This document shows positions 1-5,611 of a DNA stretch of 5,611 nt, in pieces. Positions within the stretch are counted from its first letter, which is position 1; each line of letters starts with the position of its first letter. The notes beneath the pieces were generated by a model, which saw only the letters and a program-made list of their open reading frames with translations, ran no database searches and was not told the DNA's origin. The stretch comes from Euryarchaeota archaeon UBA53 (GTDB lineage Archaea > Thermoplasmatota > Poseidoniia > Poseidoniales > Poseidoniaceae): positions 1 through 5,611 of the forward strand of contig DAZU01000097.1 of the NCBI GenBank assembly GCA_002507425.1, written 5' to 3'. A program made the position numbers and the translations under genes.

Positions 1-921
1 GGGGTTGAACCTGACGCAGATTACAACCGGACCGTTATTACATTCGCTGGACGGCCCGAAAGTGTATCAAAAGCCGCCTTTGAAGTGATAAAAAAATCCT
101 ATGAGCAGATCGATATGTCCACCCATTCGGGAGAACACCCAAGAATAGGTGCAGTAGATGTTTGTCCCTTTATTCCACTTAAGAATATATCAATGGAAGA
201 ATGCGCAACGCTGGCTCGTAACCTTGCAAAGAAGGTATCTGAGGAGCTAGGATTACCAACATTCCTCTACGGCGCTGCTGCGTCAAGCGCTGATAGAGAA
301 CTTTTGTCTGACTTGCGGAAAGGAGAGTATGAAGGTTTACAATCTCGTTTGGAGAAAGGAGGCCCTCATTTACCAGATCATGGTCCCGTAAAATGGAATT
401 CAAAGGTTGCCAAATTTGGAGCTACGGTAATTGGCGCAAGAAATATATTAGTCGCTTACAATGTTAATGTTGATGAAAAAGATGCGAGGATATCAAAGAT
501 GACCGGTTCGTTGATTAGATCATCAGGCCGTTTGCAAAAAAAGGCAGACGGTAGGCGATTAAGAATACCAGGGATGCTTGATTTAGTTCAAGGTATGGGA
601 TTGATGCTTGAAACTCACGGAATATCACAAGTTTCCATGAATTTAAGAGATGTTAATCTAACGCCAATGCATGTAGCCTTTGAGGCTGTTAAGGCGGTTG
701 TAAATGATCATGGTGTTGAAACATGTGGCTCTGAATTAGTTGGATTAATTCCTTTGTCTGCAATGCTAGAAGCGGGGAAATGGTATGCGGAAGAGGGCGT
801 ATCTGATGATACAGATCTAGTTAATGCAGCAATTACAGGGTTAGGACTCGACTCCATATCTGATTTCGTAGCTGAAGAGCGAATAATAGAATGGGCTCTA
901 TTGAAGGAGGGAATCGAATGA
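1..921 (+). CDS. ftcD: Glutamate formimidoyltransferase (5'-partial)
   Basis: The reading frame is open from the first base, so the N-terminus lies outside the window; 306 residues are visible. The enzyme transfers the formimino group of N-formimino-L-glutamate to tetrahydrofolate, the last step of one histidine degradation route, in the cytoplasm. Visible family motifs are NRTV near residues 9-12, then HSGEHPRIGAVDVCPFIPL at about 42-60. In the latter, the His of GEHPR (codon 136-138) aligns with catalytic His82 of the mammalian enzyme. Further on come GATVIGARN-ILVAYNVNV (about 140-157), SQVSMNL (about 209-215), GSELVGLIPL (243-252) and a C-terminal GLGLDS...ERIIEW. By alignment from memory with human FTCD, about 35 residues are missing. 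The tail ends where the transferase part of the fused animal protein ends, so this is the stand-alone form. The stop overlaps the next start by ATGA, indicating co-translation. Some family members are also reported to act on 5-formyl-THF, so that side role is possible. Confidence 0.95.
   Translation, partial: GVEPDADYNRTVITFAGRPESVSKAAFEVIKKSYEQIDMSTHSGEHPRIGAVDVCPFIPLKNISMEECATLARNLAKKVSEELGLPTFLYGAAASSADRELLSDLRKGEYEGLQSRLEKGGPHLPDHGPVKWNSKVAKFGATVIGARNILVAYNVNVDEKDARISKMTGSLIRSSGRLQKKADGRRLRIPGMLDLVQGMGLMLETHGISQVSMNLRDVNLTPMHVAFEAVKAVVNDHGVETCGSELVGLIPLSAMLEAGKWYAEEGVSDDTDLVNAAITGLGLDSISDFVAEERIIEWALLKEGIE
904..910 (+). promoter_or_regulatory. Shine-Dalgarno site that decides the cyclodeaminase start
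   Basis: AAGGAGG lies inside the end of the formimidoyltransferase gene, 7 bases before the ATG at 918. This is a near-perfect match to the 16S anti-SD with ideal spacing. It favours ATG 918 over the in-frame ATG at 891, which lies upstream of the site. The arrangement suggests independent reinitiation at the ATGA overlap. Confidence 0.8.
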
Positions 922-1547
922 GAAAATCTTGGAATGATATGACGATTAGGGAATTTCAAACTTCACTTGCATCTTCATCCCCTACTCCGGGTGGTGGTAC
1001 TGCCGCAGCAATAGCCCTTGGTCAAGCATCTGCACTTGCAATGATGGTTTGCAAGCTTACACTAAACAATGAAAAATGGAAATCTGGTTGGGAAAAAGCA
1101 GAACAAATACACAGTATTGCAACGGTAACGATGGAAAGAGCGTTTGAATTAGCAGATGAAGATAGTGATGCTTTTGATGGGGTAATGCGATCCTTCAAAC
1201 TTCCAAAAAACAATGAATCACAGATTGTAAAGAGACGTGATGAAATAAGACTTGCAACACTTAAGGCAACAGAAATACCATACGAAACGGCAACATTAGC
1301 ATTGGAGTTGTTGGAGCATTTACCTGAGATTGTCGCCTCTGGAAACAAAAATGCTGTGTCTGATGTTGGCGTATCTGGACTTCTAGCCAGCGCTGCTTGT
1401 AAGGGTGCCATATTCAATGTTCAAATCAATCTTGAAAGCCTACCAAAGGAATATGCTGTCAATATTAGAAAACAGTATCCAATGATTATGATAAGATGTA
1501 AAGAATTATCCCGCTTAATCATGGAAAGTGTTCGAGATATTATGTGA
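918..1547 (+). CDS. Formimidoyltetrahydrofolate cyclodeaminase / methenyl-THF cyclohydrolase family protein
   Basis: This 209-residue protein is the stand-alone version of the C-terminal FTCD domain (cyclodeaminase/cyclohydrolase fold, all-helical and typically dimeric). It is predicted to convert 5-formimino-THF to 5,10-methenyl-THF plus ammonia. Family signatures are PTPGGGTAAA at residues 22-31, followed by a small-residue helix (AIALGQASALAMMV), DSDAFDGVM at 82-90, and the long conserved block GNKNAVSDVGVSGLLASAA then KGAIFNVQINL at 142-172. Length is normal for the family (about 200). I chose ATG 918 over ATG 891 because of the strong SD at 904-910 and because the family begins just before the F..LAS..PTPGGG motif. 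The ATGA overlap with the formimidoyltransferase supports a shared operon and pathway. Relatives without the deaminase step act as methenyl-THF cyclohydrolases (FchA-like), so the specificity rests on context. Its TGA abuts the metG stop on the other strand. Confidence 0.93.
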   Translation: MRKSWNDMTIREFQTSLASSSPTPGGGTAAAIALGQASALAMMVCKLTLNNEKWKSGWEKAEQIHSIATVTMERAFELADEDSDAFDGVMRSFKLPKNNESQIVKRRDEIRLATLKATEIPYETATLALELLEHLPEIVASGNKNAVSDVGVSGLLASAACKGAIFNVQINLESLPKEYAVNIRKQYPMIMIRCKELSRLIMESVRDIM

Positions 1548-1550
1548 TCA
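1545..1550. other. Zero-gap convergent stop junction (TGATCA palindrome)
   Basis: The hexamer TGATCA holds the TGA of the cyclodeaminase on the + strand (1545-1547) and, read on the other strand, the TGA of metG (1550-1548). No base separates the two coding regions and no hairpin is visible at the junction. Each transcript must therefore end inside the opposing gene. Confidence 0.9.
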
Positions 1551-3773
1551 TCGAACCCTGGATCCGGTTTCAATTTCTCCATCGACTGTGATCAATTTCA
1601 CACCACCTCTACCATCATCTGCTGCTAACATCATACCTTCTGACATCACGCCTCTGAGCTTCCTTGGCTTTAAATTCGCTACAAAAACTATTGACATACC
1701 AACCATCATTTCTGGCGTGTAGTATTCTTTCAATCCTGCACATATTGTGCGACCTTTATCGCTTCCATCATCAATAGATACAACATACAATTTGTCAGCA
1801 TTTTCGTGGTCTTTTACTGCTGATATCTTACCAACTTGTAGCTCAACATCCATGAACGACTCAAAATCAATGTACTTTATTCCCTCTGTCATTTTCTTTC
1901 CATCCTTTATTTTCTTTGATCCTTTTACAGTATGCTCGACACCTTCTTGCGAATCTTGCGATATATCAACAAGGTTTTCTTCTCTTTGAATAATTTCACT
2001 CAAATCTAAGCGGGTAAATAATGGACTAGGTGTCTGATCTGACCACTTAGTATCTATACTCCAATCGATTGCAGAAGACCAATCTTGTAATGAACAATCT
2101 CCCTGTTCTCCTAACATATTCCATAATCTTTGCGAACTGAACGGTAAGAATGGCTGCATCGTAATCGACAAAAACCTACACAACCTCCAACCAAAAGACA
2201 ACTTTGCAAGGGATTCTTTAGCACCCTCTTTCTCTATATCGTTGATGAACAGCCAAGGTGTAGCATTTTGTATCATTTGATTACCAAGCTGAGCCGCGTT
2301 CATTGAGAATCGTAATGCTTCTTTATATCGATGCTTGTCAAGGCTAGCGGTAATTTCTTGGTGTAGTAATTCTAATTTTGACATTTCCGCACTGCATAAA
2401 CTTAGATCTTCAAAATCATGTATTCCGGTTCCTTCTGGTAGACGGTTACCGAGAGTCAATACTCTGTGGACGAAGTTTCCATATGCTGCAATTAATTCCG
2501 AATTTATTCGTTCTACAAAGTCTGACCAATTGAAATCTGTATCATGATTTTCGGGCATGTTAATAGACAAATAATAGCGCAATGTATCAGGGTCGAATTG
2601 TTCCAAAAATGAGGGTAACCAAATAGCGTGCTTTCTAGATTTTGAAAACTGACCACCCGCTAGCATCAAGTATTCCATTGCAGGAACATTATCCTCGAGA
2701 TGAAGATCTCCATTTGTGGGCAAACAAGGTTCTGTTGAAGAGTCTAAACCTCTATTTGCATGGTTTAAACCTAGTATTATCGCAGGCCAAATTATTGTGT
2801 GGAAAGGAATGTTGTCTTTTCCTAGAAAGTATAAGTGTCGTGGTTTTTTTCCTTCTGATGAAACCTTCCACCATTTTTCCCAAGAATCAGTGTCGGCATA
2901 TCTCTCAGCCCAAAGTTTAGCACATGTGTAGTAGCCTTGCACTGCTTCAAACCACACGTAAATGCACTTTCCATCCCAATCTGGTCCGTCCAAAGGCAAT
3001 GGTATCCCCCAAGATAGGTCTCTAGTAACAGCTCTCGGTCGCAGCCCCATATCCAACCATTGCTTTGTCATGGATTTAACATTCGATTTCCAGACAGATT
3101 GGCGTTCCTGTGCATGTTTTTCAAGAATGTTTTGGAACAAATCAAGTCGGTAGAAAAAATGCTCTGTATCCTTTACTTGAATTTCAGCTTCAGGGTTCAT
3201 CTTCGATCTTGGCTTTATCAATTCAAAGGCTTCATAGGTAACTCCACATGCATCACACTGGTCTCCACGAGCCTCTTGATTACCACAAGTTGGGCATTCT
3301 CCTTCGATATAACGATCTGGGAGGAAGCGCCCACCACCTTTGCGAACCTCGTAGTATTGTTGCATTACCTTCTTTTCGAAGAGACCTGCTTCCATTAATT
3401 TAGTGAAATTCTTAGCAACTATTTCTTTATGATCTGGGTCAGTTGTTCGATTGAATAAAGCTCCCCCAAATTCAGATCCTCTAGGGTCGATGTTAGGCTC
3501 CCACGAGCAGCCCAAATCATTGAGGGCTTGGAGGTTAATCTTGTGGTATTTGTCGACCACCTCTTGTGGTTGGATACCCATTGTCTCTGCTGTAACTGTG
3601 ATAGGCGTTCCATGTTCATCTGACCCCGATACCATAAGCACCTTGTTGCCCTTGGCTTTTTCAAATCGAGTTTGTATGTCCGGTGGAAGATAGCAACCTG
3701 CAACATGTCCTAAGTGCAAAGGTCCATTGGCATATGGCCATGCAACACACACCAGAACGTGCTCACCACTCAT
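1548..3773 (-). CDS. metG: Methionyl-tRNA synthetase with C-terminal tRNA-binding domain
   Basis: This 741-residue class I aminoacyl-tRNA synthetase charges tRNA-Met using ATP in the cytoplasm. The catalytic fold opens with PYANGPLHLGH (HIGH motif HLGH at residues 20-23) and SGSDEHGTPIT (about 49-59). A connective domain carries one CxxC...CxxC zinc site (C160, C163, C173, C176). The second Cys pair of two-zinc archaeal forms appears absent (KPRSKMNPEAE). The KMSKS-type loop reads GGQFSKSRKHAIW (373-385), with Gln in the first position and the second Lys (K378) kept. GNFVHR (432-437) and PW (506-507) fit the anticodon-binding helical domain. A charged linker (about 592-634) leads to an EMAP-II/Trbp111-like OB fold from about 635 (DFESFMDVELQVGKI, then NADKLYVV, LKPRKLRGVMSEGM), usually used for dimerisation and tRNA binding. 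ATG 3773 is supported by GAGGT six bases upstream and by the motif starting right after it. The gene is divergent from the CNNM-like gene. Confidence 0.98.
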   Translation of the reverse strand: MSGEHVLVCVAWPYANGPLHLGHVAGCYLPPDIQTRFEKAKGNKVLMVSGSDEHGTPITVTAETMGIQPQEVVDKYHKINLQALNDLGCSWEPNIDPRGSEFGGALFNRTTDPDHKEIVAKNFTKLMEAGLFEKKVMQQYYEVRKGGGRFLPDRYIEGECPTCGNQEARGDQCDACGVTYEAFELIKPRSKMNPEAEIQVKDTEHFFYRLDLFQNILEKHAQERQSVWKSNVKSMTKQWLDMGLRPRAVTRDLSWGIPLPLDGPDWDGKCIYVWFEAVQGYYTCAKLWAERYADTDSWEKWWKVSSEGKKPRHLYFLGKDNIPFHTIIWPAIILGLNHANRGLDSSTEPCLPTNGDLHLEDNVPAMEYLMLAGGQFSKSRKHAIWLPSFLEQFDPDTLRYYLSINMPENHDTDFNWSDFVERINSELIAAYGNFVHRVLTLGNRLPEGTGIHDFEDLSLCSAEMSKLELLHQEITASLDKHRYKEALRFSMNAAQLGNQMIQNATPWLFINDIEKEGAKESLAKLSFGWRLCRFLSITMQPFLPFSSQRLWNMLGEQGDCSLQDWSSAIDWSIDTKWSDQTPSPLFTRLDLSEIIQREENLVDISQDSQEGVEHTVKGSKKIKDGKKMTEGIKYIDFESFMDVELQVGKISAVKDHENADKLYVVSIDDGSDKGRTICAGLKEYYTPEMMVGMSIVFVANLKPRKLRGVMSEGMMLAADDGRGGVKLITVDGEIETGSRVR

Positions 3774-3779
3774 GCTTTG

Positions 3780-3784
3780 ACCTC
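3780..3784 (-). promoter_or_regulatory. Shine-Dalgarno site of metG
   Basis: On the minus strand this reads GAGGT, six bases before the metG ATG (3773-3771). It is a good anti-SD match with normal spacing. It supports this start and implies a transcript with a leader of at least about 12 bases rather than a leaderless one. Confidence 0.6.
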
Positions 3785-3803
3785 AACCACACGCGCATAT
3801 TCA

Positions 3804-3817
3804 AGTACATGAGTACT
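3804..3817. repeat. Small inverted repeat AGTAC-ATGA-GTACT
   Basis: Two perfect 5-base arms flank a 4-base spacer. The repeat sits just next to the TATA-like element at 3821-3831, on the metG side. If that element drives metG, the repeat falls between TATA box and start of transcription, a common operator position in archaea. A match this short can arise by chance. Confidence 0.3.
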
Positions 3818-3820
3818 GTG

Positions 3821-3831
3821 TTTAATTAATA
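3821..3831. promoter_or_regulatory. Candidate TATA box (possibly bidirectional)
   Basis: TTTAATTAATA is the most AT-rich run of the intergenic region and contains the self-complementary TTAATTAA, so it reads similarly on both strands. Assuming archaeal geometry (start of transcription about 25 bases away), leaders of roughly 25 bases for metG and 40 bases for the CNNM-like gene would result. It rests on composition and position only. Confidence 0.35.
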
Positions 3832-3851
3832 CCTAACACTCAAGAACTCTG

Positions 3852-3861
3852 CCGTTAACGG
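3852..3861. repeat. 10-base perfect palindrome CCGTTAACGG
   Basis: This perfect palindrome lies 36 bases before the CNNM-like ATG, close to where its transcript would begin if the TATA-like element is used. It could be a dimer-binding operator, but only one copy is present and it matches no named regulator that I recognise. Confidence 0.25.
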
Positions 3862-3897
3862 ACATTTGGGCCGACCCCTAGGAGTTCGTCGAACCAT

Positions 3898-4935
3898 ATG
3901 GCAGACTACACAATGCTAATTGTATATGCTACCCTAGCATTAGGTGTTTCATTTCTCTGCTCGATGTTGGAGGCAGTCCTACTCTCAATGTCATTATCAC
4001 ATGTTACCGTCATTAACAAATCAGGCGATAGAAATGGGGCTCGCTGGGCCCGCCTAAAATCTGATGATTCGGTCAAACCCCTTACTGCGATCTTGACTCT
4101 GAATACAATCGCCCATACAATGGGTGCAGCAGGTGTAGGTTCTGAAGTGTCTCGTATATGGGGTGATGATAAGCTAACTATCGCATCAATCATTCTCACA
4201 CTTGCAGTATTATTTCTCTCAGAGATCATACCGAAGACACTGGGTTCTGCATACTGGAAATTACTCTCCGGTCCCTCTGGAATTATACTTTCAGGCATGA
4301 CCAAATTATTAACACCCTTTTTCTCGCCATTATTGTGGTTCAAGAGATTGATACCCAAATCAGCTACTGCACTCGTGACAAGAGATGAACTTCATGCCCT
4401 TGCAGACATAAGTGAAGAGGAAGGGGAGCTTGATGAGAATGAGGAAGCAGTGATACATAATTTACTGGCCTTGCGAGAAACAAAAGTCAAGGAGGTTATG
4501 ACTCCGAGAACGGTTACACTGGCGTTCGACCAGGAATGGACAATAAAACAAGTGCTAGATGAAACTAAAATTCTAAGATTCGGGCGTATGCCAGTATACA
4601 ACGAAGATATTGATTCTCTCACAGGTTTTGTTTTGCGCTCCGATATTTTAGTGGCTGCCTCTAAAGATGATTGGGAACAAAAAATTTCTACTCTGAAGAA
4701 AACTTTGCTAACTATTGGAGTAGATGACAGTGTTGACCTTGCTCTTGAAAAATTCTTGCAGTCGAAGGTTCAAATATTAGCCGCACTAGATGAATTTGGT
4801 GGAACAGCAGGCATTATTACTATGGAAGATGTAATCGAGACTCTGTTGGGAGAAGAAATTGTAGATGAGTTAGATGAGCATGAAGACATGCGTGAATTAG
4901 CAAGGGAGCAAGCCGGCTCTATTGAAGAAGAATAA
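3898..4935 (+). CDS. CNNM/CorC-type membrane protein with CBS-domain pair
   Basis: This 345-residue integral membrane protein combines a DUF21/CNNM transmembrane domain with a Bateman module. Hydrophobic segments lie at about 7-30, 61-83, 94-115 and 123-150. Family marks are SMLEAVLLS (22-30), LTLNTIAHTMGAAG (66-79) and SEIIPKTLG (108-116). A charged stretch (EEEGELDENEE, about 173-183) follows, then CBS1 starting with VMTPR (200-204) and CBS2 ending with DEFGGTAGIITMEDVIETLLGEEIVDE (298-324 region). Relatives are linked to Mg2+ (or other divalent cation) export gated by nucleotide binding to the CBS pair. The CorC_HlyC domain found at the C-terminus of longer relatives is absent; the protein ends in an acidic tail, as in a known short subfamily. 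The start is bounded by an in-frame TAA at 3856-3858 with no other start codon between. The SD is weak (GGAG, 13 bases away). The exact transported ion is not shown by the sequence. Confidence 0.93.
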   Translation: MADYTMLIVYATLALGVSFLCSMLEAVLLSMSLSHVTVINKSGDRNGARWARLKSDDSVKPLTAILTLNTIAHTMGAAGVGSEVSRIWGDDKLTIASIILTLAVLFLSEIIPKTLGSAYWKLLSGPSGIILSGMTKLLTPFFSPLLWFKRLIPKSATALVTRDELHALADISEEEGELDENEEAVIHNLLALRETKVKEVMTPRTVTLAFDQEWTIKQVLDETKILRFGRMPVYNEDIDSLTGFVLRSDILVAASKDDWEQKISTLKKTLLTIGVDDSVDLALEKFLQSKVQILAALDEFGGTAGIITMEDVIETLLGEEIVDELDEHEDMRELAREQAGSIEEE

Positions 4936-4938
4936 TCA
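4933..4938. other. Second zero-gap convergent stop junction (TAATCA)
   Basis: The TAA of the CNNM-like gene (4933-4935) is followed at once by TCA (4936-4938), which is the TGA stop of the minus-strand hydrolase. As at 1547/1548, no intergenic base is left and the transcripts must overlap. Confidence 0.9.
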
Positions 4939-5611
4939 TTTCATTTTTTCTTCAATCCATTTGATGACTAATTGATCTCGTTCATCATTAACCTGATTTT
5001 TTGAGTGTGTCAGAGAGGTGAGCAAATGAGCCTCTACCTTGATATCTTGCCTCATCAATAAATCAAAATGATACCTACCTAGTCTTGAGTCATTCGCTGA
5101 TTGTAACAGAAGAATTTCTGAATCTGGTAATCCCCATCTTGGAATATCGGCGTCAGCCCATATTATATCACTATATTTGGGATGTATCTTTCGAAAACTT
5201 GCTAGAGCCCAATTCCTTAATAGGGGCGCTAAAAATGATAATTTTCCAGACATTTGTTTCAAAATAGGAGAATATGCGGTCATAGGCGACTCAAGGATAA
5301 GTGTACCAGGGTTCTGTTTCCACCACCCTGAATGGCGTTTATTGTAAAGTCCTAGACAAATATAACCACCCAAACTGTGTCCGTAAAAGTGGACCTTTCT
5401 GACCAAATTTTTCTCAATACTTTCTAACAAGATTTTTAGATCACTGATTACCTTACCAGCTGTCCATTCATTGGTGTGAGGTGCTATTCCATGCCCCCGC
5501 ATGTCATGGGCTAGTGTATGAAATCCTCTTTCTCGAAAAAGGCGCATACGCTCGACAAACTTGGAACTAGACGACATCCAACCATGAATTACAACAACAA
5601 GATCAGCCTCT
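4936..5611 (-). CDS. Alpha/beta hydrolase (5'-partial)
   Basis: The frame is open to the right edge (first whole codon ends at 5610), so the N-terminus is missing; about 224 residues are visible. The start of the visible part, ADLVVVIHGWMSSSSKF, is the first conserved strand plus the HGW oxyanion-hole turn, which shows that the Met at 5577 is internal. Next come HDMRGHG, then the nucleophile elbow YGHSLGG with Ser at 5376-5374. The other triad members are probably Asp in SANDS (5091-5089) and His in LTHSKN (5007-5005), both placed as the fold requires. RGHG plus GHSLGG resembles the serine aminopeptidase S33 / monoacylglycerol-lipase-like group (Hydrolase_4). Esterase, lipase or thioesterase roles are all possible and the substrate cannot be told. 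The lid region between the elbow and the Asp is rich in Trp and Leu (SGWWKQ, FLAPLLRNWAL), hinting at a hydrophobic substrate. It converges on the CNNM-like gene with no gap. Confidence 0.9.
   Translation of the reverse strand, partial: EADLVVVIHGWMSSSSKFVERMRLFRERGFHTLAHDMRGHGIAPHTNEWTAGKVISDLKILLESIEKNLVRKVHFYGHSLGGYICLGLYNKRHSGWWKQNPGTLILESPMTAYSPILKQMSGKLSFLAPLLRNWALASFRKIHPKYSDIIWADADIPRWGLPDSEILLLQSANDSRLGRYHFDLLMRQDIKVEAHLLTSLTHSKNQVNDERDQLVIKWIEEKMK
4944..4949 (+). terminator. Possible U-tract terminator for the CNNM-like transcript
   Basis: A run of six T lies 8 bases after the TAA, within CATTTTTTCTTC, and has no hairpin before it. Archaeal polymerase stops at such U-tracts, so this could end the + transcript inside the last codons of the opposing hydrolase gene (Lys-rich end EEKMK). 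The T run may simply reflect those lysine codons. Confidence 0.25.

Larger units (their letters stand above)
3774..3897. promoter_or_regulatory. Divergent intergenic control region between metG and the CNNM-like gene
   Basis: These 124 bases are the only real non-coding stretch in the window and must carry the promoters of both flanking genes. They hold, from the metG side: the metG SD (3780-3784), an inverted repeat (3804-3817), an AT-rich core TTTAATTAATA (3821-3831), a 10-base palindrome CCGTTAACGG (3852-3861), and GGAG (3881-3884) 13 bases before the CNNM-like ATG. The AT-rich core lies about 50 bases from the metG start and about 66 from the other. That leaves room for short leaders on both sides if it is a TATA box. 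No pair resembling TTGACA/TATAAT at 17-base spacing stands out. Confidence 0.6.

Noticed and set aside
891..917. Upstream in-frame ATG at 891 as start of the cyclodeaminase
   Set aside because: The strong AAGGAGG lies downstream of it (904-910) and fits ATG 918 with 7-base spacing. The extra nine residues are encoded by the end of the overlapping transferase gene and are not part of the family.
85..921. GTG at 85 as the start of the formimidoyltransferase
   Set aside because: The frame is open and clearly homologous before this codon (NRTVITFAG at about residues 9-17), so it is an internal codon of a gene cut by the window edge.
1022..1417. 131-codon minus-strand open frame inside the cyclodeaminase
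   Set aside because: It is antisense to a well-conserved gene, its translation is low-complexity (Ser/Ala-rich), and it has no recognisable domain or SD. It is a shadow frame.
3060..3398. 112-codon plus-strand open frame inside metG
   Set aside because: It lies opposite the MetRS zinc-binding and connective domain. Its hydrophobic Phe/Leu-rich translation is typical of the reverse of charged coding sequence, not a real membrane protein.
3774..3897. tRNA, riboswitch or small RNA in the divergent intergenic region
   Set aside because: There is no cloverleaf, T-loop consensus or T-box-like element, and the only pairings are the short palindromes listed. The region is too short and unstructured to support an RNA gene.
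3906..4358. 150-codon minus-strand open frame inside the CNNM-like gene
   Set aside because: It is antisense to the conserved transmembrane domain, and its translation shows no family motif. It is a coding shadow.
4936..5577. Hydrolase starting at the Met codon at 5577
   Set aside because: The codons upstream to the window edge encode ADLVVVIHGW, the conserved strand and oxyanion turn of the fold. The gene therefore continues beyond the window.

Overview
The window holds five protein-coding genes packed almost end to end; two of them are cut by the window edges. There is no RNA gene, mobile element, CRISPR array or long repeat that I can support. By eye the base composition is moderately AT-rich, roughly 40% G+C. 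The organism is most likely a free-living microbe with a compact genome. I lean towards an archaeon of the Thermoplasmatota / marine Euryarchaeota type. The reasons are the archaeal-looking stretch after the signature loop of the methionyl-tRNA synthetase (SRKHAIW), the lack of a convincing bacterial -35/-10 pair in the only intergenic region, and an AT-rich TATA-like element there. A bacterium cannot be excluded, and the lineage call is inference.

Layout. (1) Positions 1-921 (+) encode glutamate formimidoyltransferase, missing about 35 N-terminal residues at the left edge. (2) Positions 918-1547 (+) encode a formimidoyl-THF cyclodeaminase / cyclohydrolase family protein, joined to gene 1 by an ATGA stop-start overlap. 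(3) Positions 1548-3773 (-) encode methionyl-tRNA synthetase with a fused C-terminal tRNA-binding domain. It converges on gene 2 with no base between the stop codons. (4) Positions 3774-3897 are a 124-bp divergent intergenic region, the only real non-coding stretch, with a TATA-like element and two small palindromes. (5) Positions 3898-4935 (+) encode a compact CNNM/CorC-type membrane protein with a CBS-domain pair. (6) Positions 4936-5611 (-) encode an alpha/beta hydrolase whose N-terminus is off the right edge. It also converges on its neighbour with no gap.

How the genes work together. Genes 1 and 2 form a functional pair. The first moves the formimino group of N-formimino-L-glutamate (from histidine breakdown) to tetrahydrofolate. 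The second releases ammonia to give 5,10-methenyl-THF, feeding the one-carbon pool. The same activities are fused in one polypeptide in animals. metG, the CNNM-like gene and the hydrolase look like independent housekeeping or accessory genes placed by compaction. I found no evidence of a previously undescribed system. The points worth a second look are the two zero-gap convergent junctions, the small divergent control region, and a glutamine at the first position of the MetRS KMSKS-type loop.
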